Source: Lachnospiraceae bacterium
Lineage (GTDB): Bacteria > Bacillota > Clostridia > Lachnospirales > Lachnospiraceae
DNA length: 64,000 nucleotides
NCBI GenBank assembly: GCA_024694625.1
Contig: JAILJP010000032.1
Span: 1 to 64,000, forward strand
Reading direction: 5' to 3'
The first letter of the stretch is position 1, and every line of letters begins with the position of its first letter. The notes beneath the pieces were generated by a model. The model was not told where the DNA came from. It did not search any database and worked only from the letters and a program-made list of their open reading frames with translations. Shown here in pieces: positions 19,452 through 27,024 of this stretch. A program made the translations under genes and the position numbers.

Positions 19452-20006
19452 ATGGCGAGAAATTTTAAATACACAGAAGACCAAATAGTAGAGTTCGTAA
19501 AGAAGTATGTAAAAGAACATATTGACGAAAAGTTAAAATTTGACACACTTTATGAGGCGTTGGGGATATCGCGCTCTGCGGCTTACAGGGAACCATATTA
19601 TACGATTCTAAAAAATGAAATTGCTAAATACAATTATGCTCCGGCAAGGATTGCTGCAAAGGTCAAAAAAATGTCGGCGCTGTCTGAAGTCATAGACAAA
19701 TGTAATGATAACCCTAACTTGTTGAAAAAAGAGCTAATAAGTATGGGTGAGCTACTTAAACAACAGGAGAATAATCATAGAGATTACGTTGAAGAGATTG
19801 AAAAGCGATTGGAAAAGCTGAAAGCCGAAAATGAATCTTTAAGTGATGATTTGAGAAGAAAGAACGATGAATTTAATATTTTGTTGGATAAGTATAATTA
19901 TTACGTATCAGGCAAAGAATCAATGGCTAATTTGAAGGATAATTCTAAAAAAACAAAACGAACAACATTTGAAGACCAGTTTAGGGAGCTTTTTGGTGAT
20001 GCGTGA
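19452..20006 (+). CDS. Small coiled-coil DNA-binding protein of the recombinase operon (TnpC-like)
   Basis: 184 residues. Residues 1-75 look like a helix-turn-helix (YEALGISRSAAYREPYY); residues 90-155 form a long charged coiled coil (QENNHRDYVEEIEKRLEKLKAENE). In Tn554-type elements a small coiled-coil protein, TnpC, follows the two recombinases and affects orientation and frequency of transposition. The gene begins 4 bases after the TnpB-like stop and its stop overlaps the next start (ATGCGTGA), so the module is tightly coupled. Confidence 0.75.
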   Translation: MARNFKYTEDQIVEFVKKYVKEHIDEKLKFDTLYEALGISRSAAYREPYYTILKNEIAKYNYAPARIAAKVKKMSALSEVIDKCNDNPNLLKKELISMGELLKQQENNHRDYVEEIEKRLEKLKAENESLSDDLRRKNDEFNILLDKYNYYVSGKESMANLKDNSKKTKRTTFEDQFRELFGDA

Positions 20007-21156
20007 ATTAATATATGCCGTGTTAGCGAATACATTAGATGATATTGAACCTTATGATGTAGTTCATCGGGAAAGAAACCAAATATATCTGCCGGAGCAG
20101 GATGTTATTATTTCTTTCTGCAACGACATTACAAAGAAGTACCCATCGGATAAAGCTGTTATAGTTCATTCTGAAGACGAAGCTCCAAATCTGACATATT
20201 TGAATTATTATCCGAAAGAGATTTCTTTTGAGGAAGCATGTAGAATAGTAAAGTCGATATTTGAAGAGTTTGGTTTAATGACTGAGGTGTGTACGGATTC
20301 TATTGTGCTACCAAAAGTGAAAGAACGATACAATGAAGCTGTTGATAAGATGGATAAACGCTATAGGGAAAGAATAATTGAGAAGTTAGTATCCGCTGAT
20401 GATTGCTTTTATCCGCCAGAAGAAGATTTCCTGAAAAATTGGTTTGAAATGCAGCCTCGTTACTACTCAATCGAATACGATTATAATGGGCAAAAAGTAA
20501 TTGTGGTAAATGATACTGTATATGGTGGTTGGGGGTATTATTTTTCTGCTGCATCAAAATATTTGGCTATAACAGGAAAAAGTGAAATCACACAGCGGGA
20601 TGTGTGGAGGGATTTAAAACTTGGTTTTTGGATAGCTGATCAAAGGAATGCTTTTCGCGGAGTTGGAGGCCATGCGTCTTCGGAGAGATTGCAATTGCTG
20701 AATACAATCAATTTTAAATTAAATGTGTTTGAGGATGCATTTGAACAGAACATGACGAGGCTAGCTGAATATAAAAGAGAAAACGGGCATTGTAATCCGG
20801 AAAAACGCGAGGTGTATAGGGGGTGGAATATCGGGTATTTTTGCCAGAAAGCAAGAGTGGATTACAAAAAAGGTTCAATGGCGCAGGAGCGAGTGCAAAG
20901 ATTTGATGCGATGGGCTTTGATTGGGATCCCTTGGAGACAGAGTGGAATCGTCGGCTGGAGCAATACAAGAGATATATTGCTGAAAATAACGGTAAAGCG
21001 TATATAGCCAGACGTACAAAGTATGAAGGTGAAAATCTTGGCGCGTGGGTCGAAACACAGCGAAAATGGTATGCGGCAGGAAAGATGAGTGAAGATCGAT
21101 ATCATGCGTTAAAAAAGATTGCGCCGAGTTTTGAAACAAATCCGCAAGATTCGTAA
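19999..21156 (+). CDS. Helicase-associated (HA) domain protein
   Basis: 385 residues, start taken at the ATG at 19999, which overlaps the preceding stop. The N-terminal half (about 1-190) is not recognised. The rest contains three helical repeats of the helicase-associated type: LKLGFWIADQRNAF...LLNTINFKL, then the unit ending FDAMGFDWD, then LGAWVETQRKWYAAGKMSEDRYHALKKI. Such repeats occur at the C-termini of some helicases and probably bind DNA, but no helicase motor is seen here. Coupling to the recombinase genes suggests a role in element movement or regulation. Confidence 0.65.
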   Translation: MRELIYAVLANTLDDIEPYDVVHRERNQIYLPEQDVIISFCNDITKKYPSDKAVIVHSEDEAPNLTYLNYYPKEISFEEACRIVKSIFEEFGLMTEVCTDSIVLPKVKERYNEAVDKMDKRYRERIIEKLVSADDCFYPPEEDFLKNWFEMQPRYYSIEYDYNGQKVIVVNDTVYGGWGYYFSAASKYLAITGKSEITQRDVWRDLKLGFWIADQRNAFRGVGGHASSERLQLLNTINFKLNVFEDAFEQNMTRLAEYKRENGHCNPEKREVYRGWNIGYFCQKARVDYKKGSMAQERVQRFDAMGFDWDPLETEWNRRLEQYKRYIAENNGKAYIARRTKYEGENLGAWVETQRKWYAAGKMSEDRYHALKKIAPSFETNPQDS

Positions 21157-21297
21157 CCTGTAGTTATAGATGAAGTCATAATGTGATATTATTCTATTGA
21201 TGAATAGTGTGACAGATTCTATGCAACAAACATAAAATCTTGGTTGCAAAAATAGATAATATAAGAAACTAGCTTGGCAATTAGAAGGGGGAGTCAA

Positions 21298-21600
21298 GTG
21301 AGCGTGCTAAATAAGAAACAGATGTCCGAAGAGGATATCAAGTTAAATTACATCACACCAGCGTTACAATCTAGATGGTCTGAACATATTACGATGGAGA
21401 CAAAGGTTAAGCTTGCCAATGAAGATCGCAAGAAGAAAGTCTTTGATTACAATATGTTTGAGTGGACATATCCCGGCGGTCTTGCTACGAATGCCCATAG
21501 GAAGTATATAAACCGGATGCAGGAAATGCGAGAGGATAACGAGTGTTTTAAGAAGGAAATGGAACAGGTTGAGAATAGTGAACAAGACGGGGAGCAATAA
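21298..21600 (+). CDS. Short protein with HsdR-like N-terminus
   Basis: 100 residues, start chosen at the GTG at 21298 because AGAAGGGGGAG lies 5 bases before it. The segment MSEEDIKLNYITPALQ...ITMETKVKL resembles the start of type I restriction HsdR subunits. After about residue 55 it diverges into a charged helical tail with no nuclease or helicase motif. It could be a remnant of an hsdR gene or an unrelated small protein. The stop overlaps the ribosome site of the next gene. Confidence 0.5.
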   Translation: MSVLNKKQMSEEDIKLNYITPALQSRWSEHITMETKVKLANEDRKKKVFDYNMFEWTYPGGLATNAHRKYINRMQEMREDNECFKKEMEQVENSEQDGEQ

Positions 21601-21601
21601 T

Positions 21602-23856
21602 ATGGGAGAAGTCGTACGGGGTTCGAGATCAAAAAAAACGCATGAGCAATTCTTGAATGAGATAGGTATCATTAATCCCAATATTGAAATTATAGAGAAG
21701 TACAAGGGGTGTAAAGAGAAACTTGAAGTAAAGTGTCTAATATGTGGTAATGTTTGGCGTGCTGCACCTTCAAAACTACTTATAGGTAGAGGGTGCCCAA
21801 AATGCGGTAGAAAAAAAGCTGCAGAGGCAAGAAGAAATTCGTTTGACAAAGTGCAAAAGAAATTGCACGAGATTAATCCTAATATAGAAATAACAGGTGA
21901 ATATGTTTCTGTAGATAACCCCATCGATTGTAAATGTTTGAAATGTGGTTTTATCTGGAAACCAACATTATCAAATTTGTATGCAGGGAAGGGGTGTCCG
22001 AAATGTTCTGGAAGATATCAACGAACACACGAGGAATTTGTCAATGAGTTGCACGATATCAGCCCTAATATAGAAGTAATTAGTACCTTTATAAATACGT
22101 CAACAAAAGTGAGATGTCGTTGTTTAGAGTGTGGATATATTTGGGAAAGCGTTCCTAGTAGTTTGCTAAGTGGGACAGGATGTCGTAATTGCGCAGTAAA
22201 TCGAAATACAGGGACTAATCGGGTACATGACGATGTTCGAGTTTTCATCTATTCACCGGAAACTTTTATTGATGAAATATATAAAGATAACAAGAATTCA
22301 ACCATTACACTTCTGGATAAATATGTTGATTCTACAACAAAAATAAAATGTAAATGCGAATTGTGCGGGTACGAATGGTTAGCAATGCCTTATGTTCTAA
22401 AGAAAGGGACAGGATGCCCGCAGTGTAATCAACGGAGAAAGACAGATGACTATTTTAGAAAACAGGTAAGGGATAATGGTTTTGAGATTGATATCTTGGG
22501 AGAGTATAAGGGCGCTCACTCAAAAATAAAATGTCGTTGTCAAAATTGTGGCTATATTTTTGAAGCTACAGCCCATAGCATTCTACAAGGGCACGGGTGT
22601 CCCGAATGTAGTCGTAAAAAGTTGGGAGATATTAAGAGAAAAACGCAAGACCAATTTGTCGACGAGTTAGCAAAAACACAACCCGATATATTAGTTACAG
22701 GTAAGTATAAAGGAAATAATACTCCTGTAAAATGTAAATGCCTGAATTGTAAATATATATGGTCTCCTAGACCAGCAGATTTGCTTGCTGGAAAAGGCTG
22801 TCCAGAATGCAATGGGAGAAATGGTACATCTTTTACCGAACAACTGATTTCTCTTGCATTTGAGAATGCTCTTGGAGCAAATAAAGTTTTCAATAGATAT
22901 AGAAATGCTATTGGTATGGAATTAGATATATATATTCCGGATCTGAATTTGGCTATAGAACCAGGTTCTTGGTATTGGCATAAAGATAAGACTCAAAGAG
23001 ATAATGAAAAAAAACGTTTATGTACTGATAAGGGGATACGGTTAATCACTATCTATGATTCTGTCGATTTAGATGCCGGTATTCAGGAGGGTGATGATTG
23101 TTATGTATATTATCACTCCCTGTCTGAGTCAAAGTACTATCCTGAATTAAAATCCCTGATTGTTGATTTGTTAGAACAATACGACTTAAACTGTGAAAAT
23201 CTTGAGACCAATTTTGACGAAATGGTTATATCGGCAAAACGGCGTTCGAGACGGAGGGGAACAAAGAAATTTATAAAAGAAATGGAACTTGTAAACCCTG
23301 ATATTGAGATTCTAGGGGAATTTCAAAGAGTTCACGAGAAAATAGAATGCAAATGTCGGAAATGTGGATATATTTGGGAAACACCTCCTAGTAGTTTGTT
23401 AAGTGGGTCAGGATGCCCTAAATGCAATGGAGGTTATAAAAAACACATCAGGAATTCATAGAGCAAATATCGATTATCAATCCTAATATAGAAGTAATTG
23501 GTGAATATACAGGAGATGCAAATAAGATTTCCTGTAAGTGTCGCATATGTGGTAATAAGTGGTCACCAAACGCTTCATCTTTAATACAGGGGAGCGGTTG
23601 TCCGAAGTGTGCTGCCAAAAAGCTTGCAAAGTTGTTTGCGAGAACACAAACAGAATTTATAGAAGAGTTACGTAATATTAACCCCACTATAGAAGTACTA
23701 GGTGAGTATAAAAATGCACGAACTAAGATTCTATGTAAATGTAAAGTTTGTGGGAACGAATGGCAACCCATTCCAGATGTTTTAATCAATAGGGGTGGAG
23801 GATGTCCTGTATGCGCAAGAAAAAAAGCATGGGAAAAACGTAAATCTAGTAATTAG
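21602..23856 (+). pseudogene. Zinc-ribbon array with Vsr-like nuclease domain, frameshifted
   Basis: The intact frame (21602-23461, 619 residues) has six zinc-ribbon units of about 65 residues, each with paired CxxC motifs and a core like CGYIWE.PS.LL.G.GCPKC. Then comes a nuclease-like domain (about residues 405-525) with FTEQLI, MELDIYIPDLNLAIEPGS and WYWHKDK, resembling the Vsr or PD-(D/E)XK fold, then a seventh ribbon. The frame ends at 23461, but frame -1 continues from a six-A run at 23438-23443 through two more ribbons to 23856 (KTHQEFIEQISIINPNIEV onward). Restoring one A would give one protein of about 750 residues. It is probably a decayed or phase-variable nuclease; a sequencing error in the A run is possible. 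AGGGGAG-type site before the ATG. Confidence 0.75.
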
Positions 23857-23864
23857 CATTTGGT

Positions 23865-23900
23865 GGAGATGAATCAAGAGAGATTCATCTCCGCTATTTT
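23865..23900 (+). terminator. Terminator after the zinc-ribbon gene
   Basis: GGAGATGAATC (23865-23875) and GATTCATCTCC (23882-23892) form an 11-bp stem followed by GCTATTTTT. It overlaps the lost 3' end of the convergent resolvase gene. Confidence 0.85.
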
Positions 23901-24479
23901 TATGTACTTGTAAACAGATGCCCGGGAACAATCCATAATGCGGGACATCTCGGATATGTTTATGCTTCCGGCTTTCTACATCTGATAGTACTTCCAAAAC
24001 TTGTCAGGGAGAGTATCCTTTGTTGTTACGGGTCTCCCAATCTGTTTACCTTTGGTGGCAGCATTCTTCATACCGGACTTGACTCTTTGTGAAATAATGT
24101 TACGTTCCATTTCAGCAAATACACCCCACATCTTAACCATTCCTTCTGTCATCGGATCCATTTCGCCTTTGGAGCAGTCAACACGGAAGGACCCACCGAT
24201 ATCAAGGATTAGTCTTTTGTCTTTGATGGTTTGAAGAATCTCGCACAGATGCTTTGTGGAACGAGTAAGCCTTGATACTTCTGTGGTGGCTATGGTATCT
24301 CCCTCGAATATGATATCCATAAGTTTCATCAGTTCGGCACGGTCATCCTTGGTACCGGATTCATATTCCCAATAGATGTATTTGTCATCGGTAACGCCAA
24401 GGGTATACAACTCTCGTTTCTGGCGGTCAATGTCCTGACGTTCTTCATTTGTTGAGCAACGGGCATATCCATAAATCAT
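23874..24479 (-). pseudogene. Serine resolvase interrupted by an in-frame amber codon
   Basis: The uninterrupted frame would give 201 residues. The catalytic domain starts MIYGYARCSTNEERQD with Ser9 as nucleophile, then TEVSRLTRS and the long helix ending in FAEMERNIISQRVKSGM. A TAG at 23978-23976 stops translation after residue 167 (WKYYQM). Beyond it the same frame carries a clear helix-turn-helix (ISEMSRIMDCSRASVYKYIK) to a TGA at 23874. The truncated protein keeps the catalytic part but lacks its DNA-binding domain, so it is probably inactive unless the amber is suppressed. It is co-transcribed with the gene at 24485-24901; its ribosome site GGAGTAA overlaps that stop. Confidence 0.85.
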
Positions 24480-24484
24480 ATAGA

Positions 24485-24901
24485 TTACTCCTTATTAACT
24501 AATTTCTTGCATAATTTTAATATGAGTTCTTGAGATTCTTTATCTAGTTCTTTATATATACGTAAATATTCTTCTTCAAGCGAATTATCTGGGATTGTGT
24601 TATTTACGAAATCCGTTTTGTTGATTACTCTAAGTTTCATCTTTTCATAATCGATAGGATTTCCGAAAACAGAATCTTCATAATCCCAAAGAACTTCACC
24701 TTTATCTATTAATCCTTCTATTTCTTTCCATTCTGAATCAAGAATAACTTCTGATACTTTAGCAATACCTTCTTTAACGTGGGACTCATACCACATCTCT
24801 TTATACTTCTTTTTTTCAATATTAGTTACAAAAAGAAATGAATAACCAGTTGATAGAATACAATCAGTTCGATCTAATAACTTTTGAATAGATTTTCGCA
24901 T
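24485..24901 (-). CDS. Hypothetical protein
   Basis: 138 residues, family not recognised. It is mostly charged with a hydrophobic N-terminal patch (YSFLFVTNIEKKKY) and a helical Leu/Glu/Lys C-terminus (EEEYLRIYKELDKESQELI). GAAGGAG precedes the ATG. It is the first gene of a two-gene minus-strand operon with the broken resolvase and is AT-rich like the rest of the island. No function can be given. Confidence 0.7.
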   Translation of the reverse strand: MRKSIQKLLDRTDCILSTGYSFLFVTNIEKKKYKEMWYESHVKEGIAKVSEVILDSEWKEIEGLIDKGEVLWDYEDSVFGNPIDYEKMKLRVINKTDFVNNTIPDNSLEEEYLRIYKELDKESQELILKLCKKLVNKE

Positions 24902-25156
24902 TTAAGTCTCCTTCTAATATAGATTGATAATGTAATGTTTAAGAAAAGGTAGTCTGATTTTCTTTTACAAAAATCAGCCCTTTTCTTATATATTTTTGAT
25001 GGATTTCAAGTGTATATGAAACCATCTGTTTTTGTATACACTATAGTTTTTGCAAAAAATGCGCAATGAATATAGGTATACAAAATGGGCGCTGGTTTTT
25101 GTGCATATATGCATTTGAGTTGTATATGGAAGGAATAACATAGATTTAGTTTAAAA
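24902..25156. other. Repeat-rich divergent intergenic region, candidate res or operator site
   Basis: TTTTGTATAC (25030-25039) and GTATACAAAA (25076-25085) are a perfect 10-bp inverted repeat. TGTATATG occurs at 25011-25018 and 25121-25128, and TGCATATATGCA (25102-25113) is palindromic. Near 24950-24977 an inverted CTGATTTT/AAAATCAG pair lies upstream of the minus-strand operon. Resolution sites of serine resolvases commonly sit next to the resolvase operon and contain several inverted sites, so this is a candidate. Confidence 0.4.
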
Positions 25157-25185
25157 TTGAAACCTTAAATCCTTGATAGTATAAT
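25157..25185 (+). promoter_or_regulatory. Promoter of the secreted Fn3 protein gene
   Basis: TTGAAA, 17 bases, TATAAT, a close match to the vegetative consensus. Transcription would start about 15 bases before the ATG, with AAAAGGTGG in between. Confidence 0.8.
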
Positions 25186-25206
25186 ACAGTTCAAAAGGTG
25201 GTTTAT

Positions 25207-26523
25207 ATGAAAAAGAAAACGAATTTTAGAAAATTTATATATGGCTTATTGGTAGCAACACTTGTCCTTTGTGCTTTGCCAATGGTTAATACTTCTGTAG
25301 AAGCTGCATCTAAACCGAAGATTACTTCATTTACAGAGTCAAATGTAAACACTGGTACAAAAATGAAGGTTACATTTAAGGCTTCTGGCACTAAATCTTA
25401 TAAGGTATGGGTATCTACAAAGAAATCTTCCGGTTTCAAGAAAATATCTTACAAAAAGAAAGACACTGGAAAGAATGAAACCTATACAATTAAGAAATGT
25501 GGTTCAGCAAAGATTAAAGAGAATAAGACCTATTATGTCAAAGTAACGATTTATTCTAAAAAGAATTACAAGGGAACAAAGGTTACAAAAACATATAAAG
25601 TGTATTCAGCTCCTACAACCGCAAAGCTATCTGTATCCAAAACCACAACTTCTGGAGCTACTATTAGTTGGAAGAAAGTGTCCGGAGCTACAAAGTACCA
25701 GGTGAAATTAAATGGCAAGACCTATACTCAAAAAGGATTGTCTAAGGCATATACCAACTTAGGTGCTAATACCAACTATACGGTAATGGTTCGCTCCTAC
25801 AAGCAGATTAAGGTGAACGGGAAGACCGTTAAACTCTATTCAGTATGGAAAACTATTGATTTTGCAACTGCAAAACAGACTACAACGGGAAACTCAACAA
25901 CAACTCCCGTTGTGAAGACAGATGTAAATACTACTTACGGAGCTTGGCAGAACATCAAGTCTACTGCAACAGTAAGACAGTCTGCAGAGAACGAGAAAAG
26001 AACAGAAGATACGGATGTATATAATGGAGTAAATATTCAAGTGTGTGAAAACTGTGGCAGAATATTTTGCGGAAATCAAGCTAGTAGTACACCAAATCAT
26101 TGTGACGTATGCCACCCAATCGCTTATGGATTTGGATGTTACAAAATCGGCACTCTAACCACAGAGACCACGCCAGTTTACAACGTAACTACAGAGGATA
26201 TGAGTGAAGCATATCGAACTGTAACAACTGTCACATACTATTCTGATGGTACGAGCAAGACTTCTTCTACCACACAAAGATATGTAGATGTGTATGGTAC
26301 TACACTTCGCACCACAAGCACTTTGGCAGATGAATCCGAGTGGGAAGTGAACTACACGTATCGGATCAATCAATATTATGCGGAGTTGTTTGATTATGAG
26401 AATGGAGAGCCTATTGATACAGGCGGCGGATATGGGCTATTCAAAATGAATGGAGATTGGTATTTTGGAAATTTATCTGATTACACCAAGTTCCCTAGCA
26501 ATGATAATGTAATTCTCGAATAG
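25207..26523 (+). CDS. Secreted fibronectin type III-like protein with Cys cluster
   Basis: 438 residues from the ATG at 25207 (AAAAGGTGG 5 bases upstream). A signal peptide with a hydrophobic core (FIYGLLVATLVLCALPM) ends near VEA-AS. Two Lys-rich beta-sandwich units follow: about residues 35-140 (YKVWVSTKKSSGFKKIS) and 140-225 (ATISWKKVSGATKYQVKLNG), the latter a good Fn3 match. After a Thr-rich linker a CENCGRIFC...CDVC cluster (near residue 280) suggests a metal site or disulfides. The C-terminal 130 residues are Tyr/Thr-rich and not recognised. No sortase motif is present. It is monocistronic cargo of the island. Confidence 0.8.
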   Translation: MKKKTNFRKFIYGLLVATLVLCALPMVNTSVEAASKPKITSFTESNVNTGTKMKVTFKASGTKSYKVWVSTKKSSGFKKISYKKKDTGKNETYTIKKCGSAKIKENKTYYVKVTIYSKKNYKGTKVTKTYKVYSAPTTAKLSVSKTTTSGATISWKKVSGATKYQVKLNGKTYTQKGLSKAYTNLGANTNYTVMVRSYKQIKVNGKTVKLYSVWKTIDFATAKQTTTGNSTTTPVVKTDVNTTYGAWQNIKSTATVRQSAENEKRTEDTDVYNGVNIQVCENCGRIFCGNQASSTPNHCDVCHPIAYGFGCYKIGTLTTETTPVYNVTTEDMSEAYRTVTTVTYYSDGTSKTSSTTQRYVDVYGTTLRTTSTLADESEWEVNYTYRINQYYAELFDYENGEPIDTGGGYGLFKMNGDWYFGNLSDYTKFPSNDNVILE

Positions 26524-26536
26524 GAGAGAATATTTG

Positions 26537-26564
26537 TTGCAATTATGTCGCATCGTGCTATAAT
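26537..26564 (+). promoter_or_regulatory. Promoter of the plus-strand small RNA
   Basis: TTGCAA, 16 bases, TATAAT; predicted start at about 26571. Confidence 0.75.
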
Positions 26565-26577
26565 GAACATAGAAAAA

Positions 26578-26599
26578 GTGCTACCGATGACGGTTAGCC
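26578..26599 (+). repeat. 5' repeat of plus RNA
   Basis: It begins GTGCTAC and ends CGGTTAGCC. The same 5' and 3' blocks occur on the opposite strand at 26817-26845, so each of the two convergent RNAs carries this element close to its 5' end. Confidence 0.7.
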
Positions 26600-26610
26600 T
26601 AGATTTATAA

Positions 26611-26660
26611 GCAAAAAATGATCGCTCAGTTTTCTAGGAGGGCGGTCATTTTGCTTTTTT
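26611..26660. terminator. Shared terminator of the convergent RNAs
   Basis: GCAAAAAATGATCGC and GCGGTCATTTTGC form the stem, followed by TTTTTT on the plus strand. On the minus strand the 3' arm contains TTTTTT but the tail is weaker. The toxin ORF stop codon lies inside the stem. Confidence 0.8.
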
Positions 26661-26732
26661 ACCTAACTTGTAACCTATGCTGAATGCACCGCATAAAAGC
26701 GTTGTTAAAGCACAATATTCTAAGATAGTCAA
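26646..26732 (-). CDS. Candidate type I toxin, 28-residue membrane peptide
   Basis: A TTG-started ORF encodes a short hydrophobic segment, EYCALTTLLCGAFSIGY, followed by the basic tail KLGKKAK: one membrane helix with a positive C-terminus, the usual build of type I toxin peptides. AAAGGA lies 10 bases before the TTG, a long spacing. An overlapping ORF (26659-26751, ATG with AAAGGGG upstream, 30 residues, not hydrophobic) could be a leader or the real product. The transcript starts near 26845 from TTGATA-N17-TATAAT and has an untranslated leader of about 110 bases, again typical of such loci. Family not assigned. Confidence 0.5.
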   Translation of the reverse strand: MTILEYCALTTLLCGAFSIGYKLGKKAK

Positions 26733-26816
26733 TTCGCATCAGTCCTTTCATTATATTTCCCCTTTCAACGCCCTTTCATACGAGAAAGGGGATGAAAATT
26801 GATAGAAACAATAAAA

Positions 26817-26845
26817 GGCTAACCGCCACCGTTATAAGTAGCACC
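26817..26845 (-). repeat. 5' repeat of minus RNA
   Basis: Read on the minus strand it begins GGTGCTAC and ends CGGTTAGCC, matching the ends of 26578-26599 with a 7-base longer middle. If the minus transcript reads past the shared hairpin, its 3' end would be complementary to this 5' element. Confidence 0.7.
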
Positions 26846-26851
26846 TTTATT

Positions 26852-26880
26852 ATTATAACAAAGTAAAAATCATGTATCAA
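26852..26880 (-). promoter_or_regulatory. Promoter of the minus-strand toxin-like transcript
   Basis: On the minus strand: TTGATA, 17 bases, TATAAT. Predicted start near 26845. Confidence 0.8.
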
Positions 26881-26894
26881 TAAAATGAGCAAAG

Positions 26895-26921
26895 AAGAAC
26901 ACGTTTATGTGTTCTTTTTTT
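26895..26921 (+). terminator. Isolated terminator hairpin
   Basis: AAGAACAC and GTGTTCTT flank a 6-base loop, followed by a T run. No gene precedes it on this strand, so it may be left over from a deleted gene or stop read-through. Confidence 0.7.
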
Positions 26922-27024
26922 GTGTCCATTTTTAGTTGTAAAAATTGCAATATATTTTGCACTATTTTCAAAAAAATAAGGATTTCGGGTTTACAATAGG
27001 GGCAGAAAAAAGGAGGTAGAAACA

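Larger units (their letters stand above)
26571..26660 (+). ncRNA. Candidate antitoxin small RNA, about 90 nt
   Basis: A strong promoter lies directly upstream and a strong terminator at the end, with no ORF in between. Near its 5' end (26578-26599) is a hairpin-forming sequence (GCTACCG, loop ATGA, CGG-T-TAGC). The RNA is antisense to the 3' part of the minus-strand transcript, including the last codons and stop of the 28-residue peptide ORF. Confidence 0.6.
26524..27024. other. 500-base gap holding a convergent two-RNA locus
   Basis: Between the Fn3 gene and the PrgI-like gene there is a plus-strand small RNA with promoter and terminator, a minus-strand transcript with promoter and a 28-codon hydrophobic ORF, and a separate plus-strand hairpin at 26895-26921. 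These are listed individually. Nothing else is seen between 26922 and the ribosome site AGGAGG at 27011. Confidence 0.7.

Noticed and set aside
21602..23461. Regular repeats of about 195 bases, considered as CRISPR
   Set aside because: They are coding repeats (zinc ribbons) with amino-acid-level conservation. No short exact repeat-spacer pattern exists in the window.
26659..26751. 30-residue minus-strand ORF with a good ribosome site overlapping the toxin-like ORF
   Set aside because: Kept only as an alternative: the product has no membrane segment, although its Shine-Dalgarno is better than that of the 28-codon ORF.
26885..26935. 16-codon plus-strand ORF over the hairpin at 26895
   Set aside because: No ribosome site, and the coding bases are those of the terminator stem and T run.
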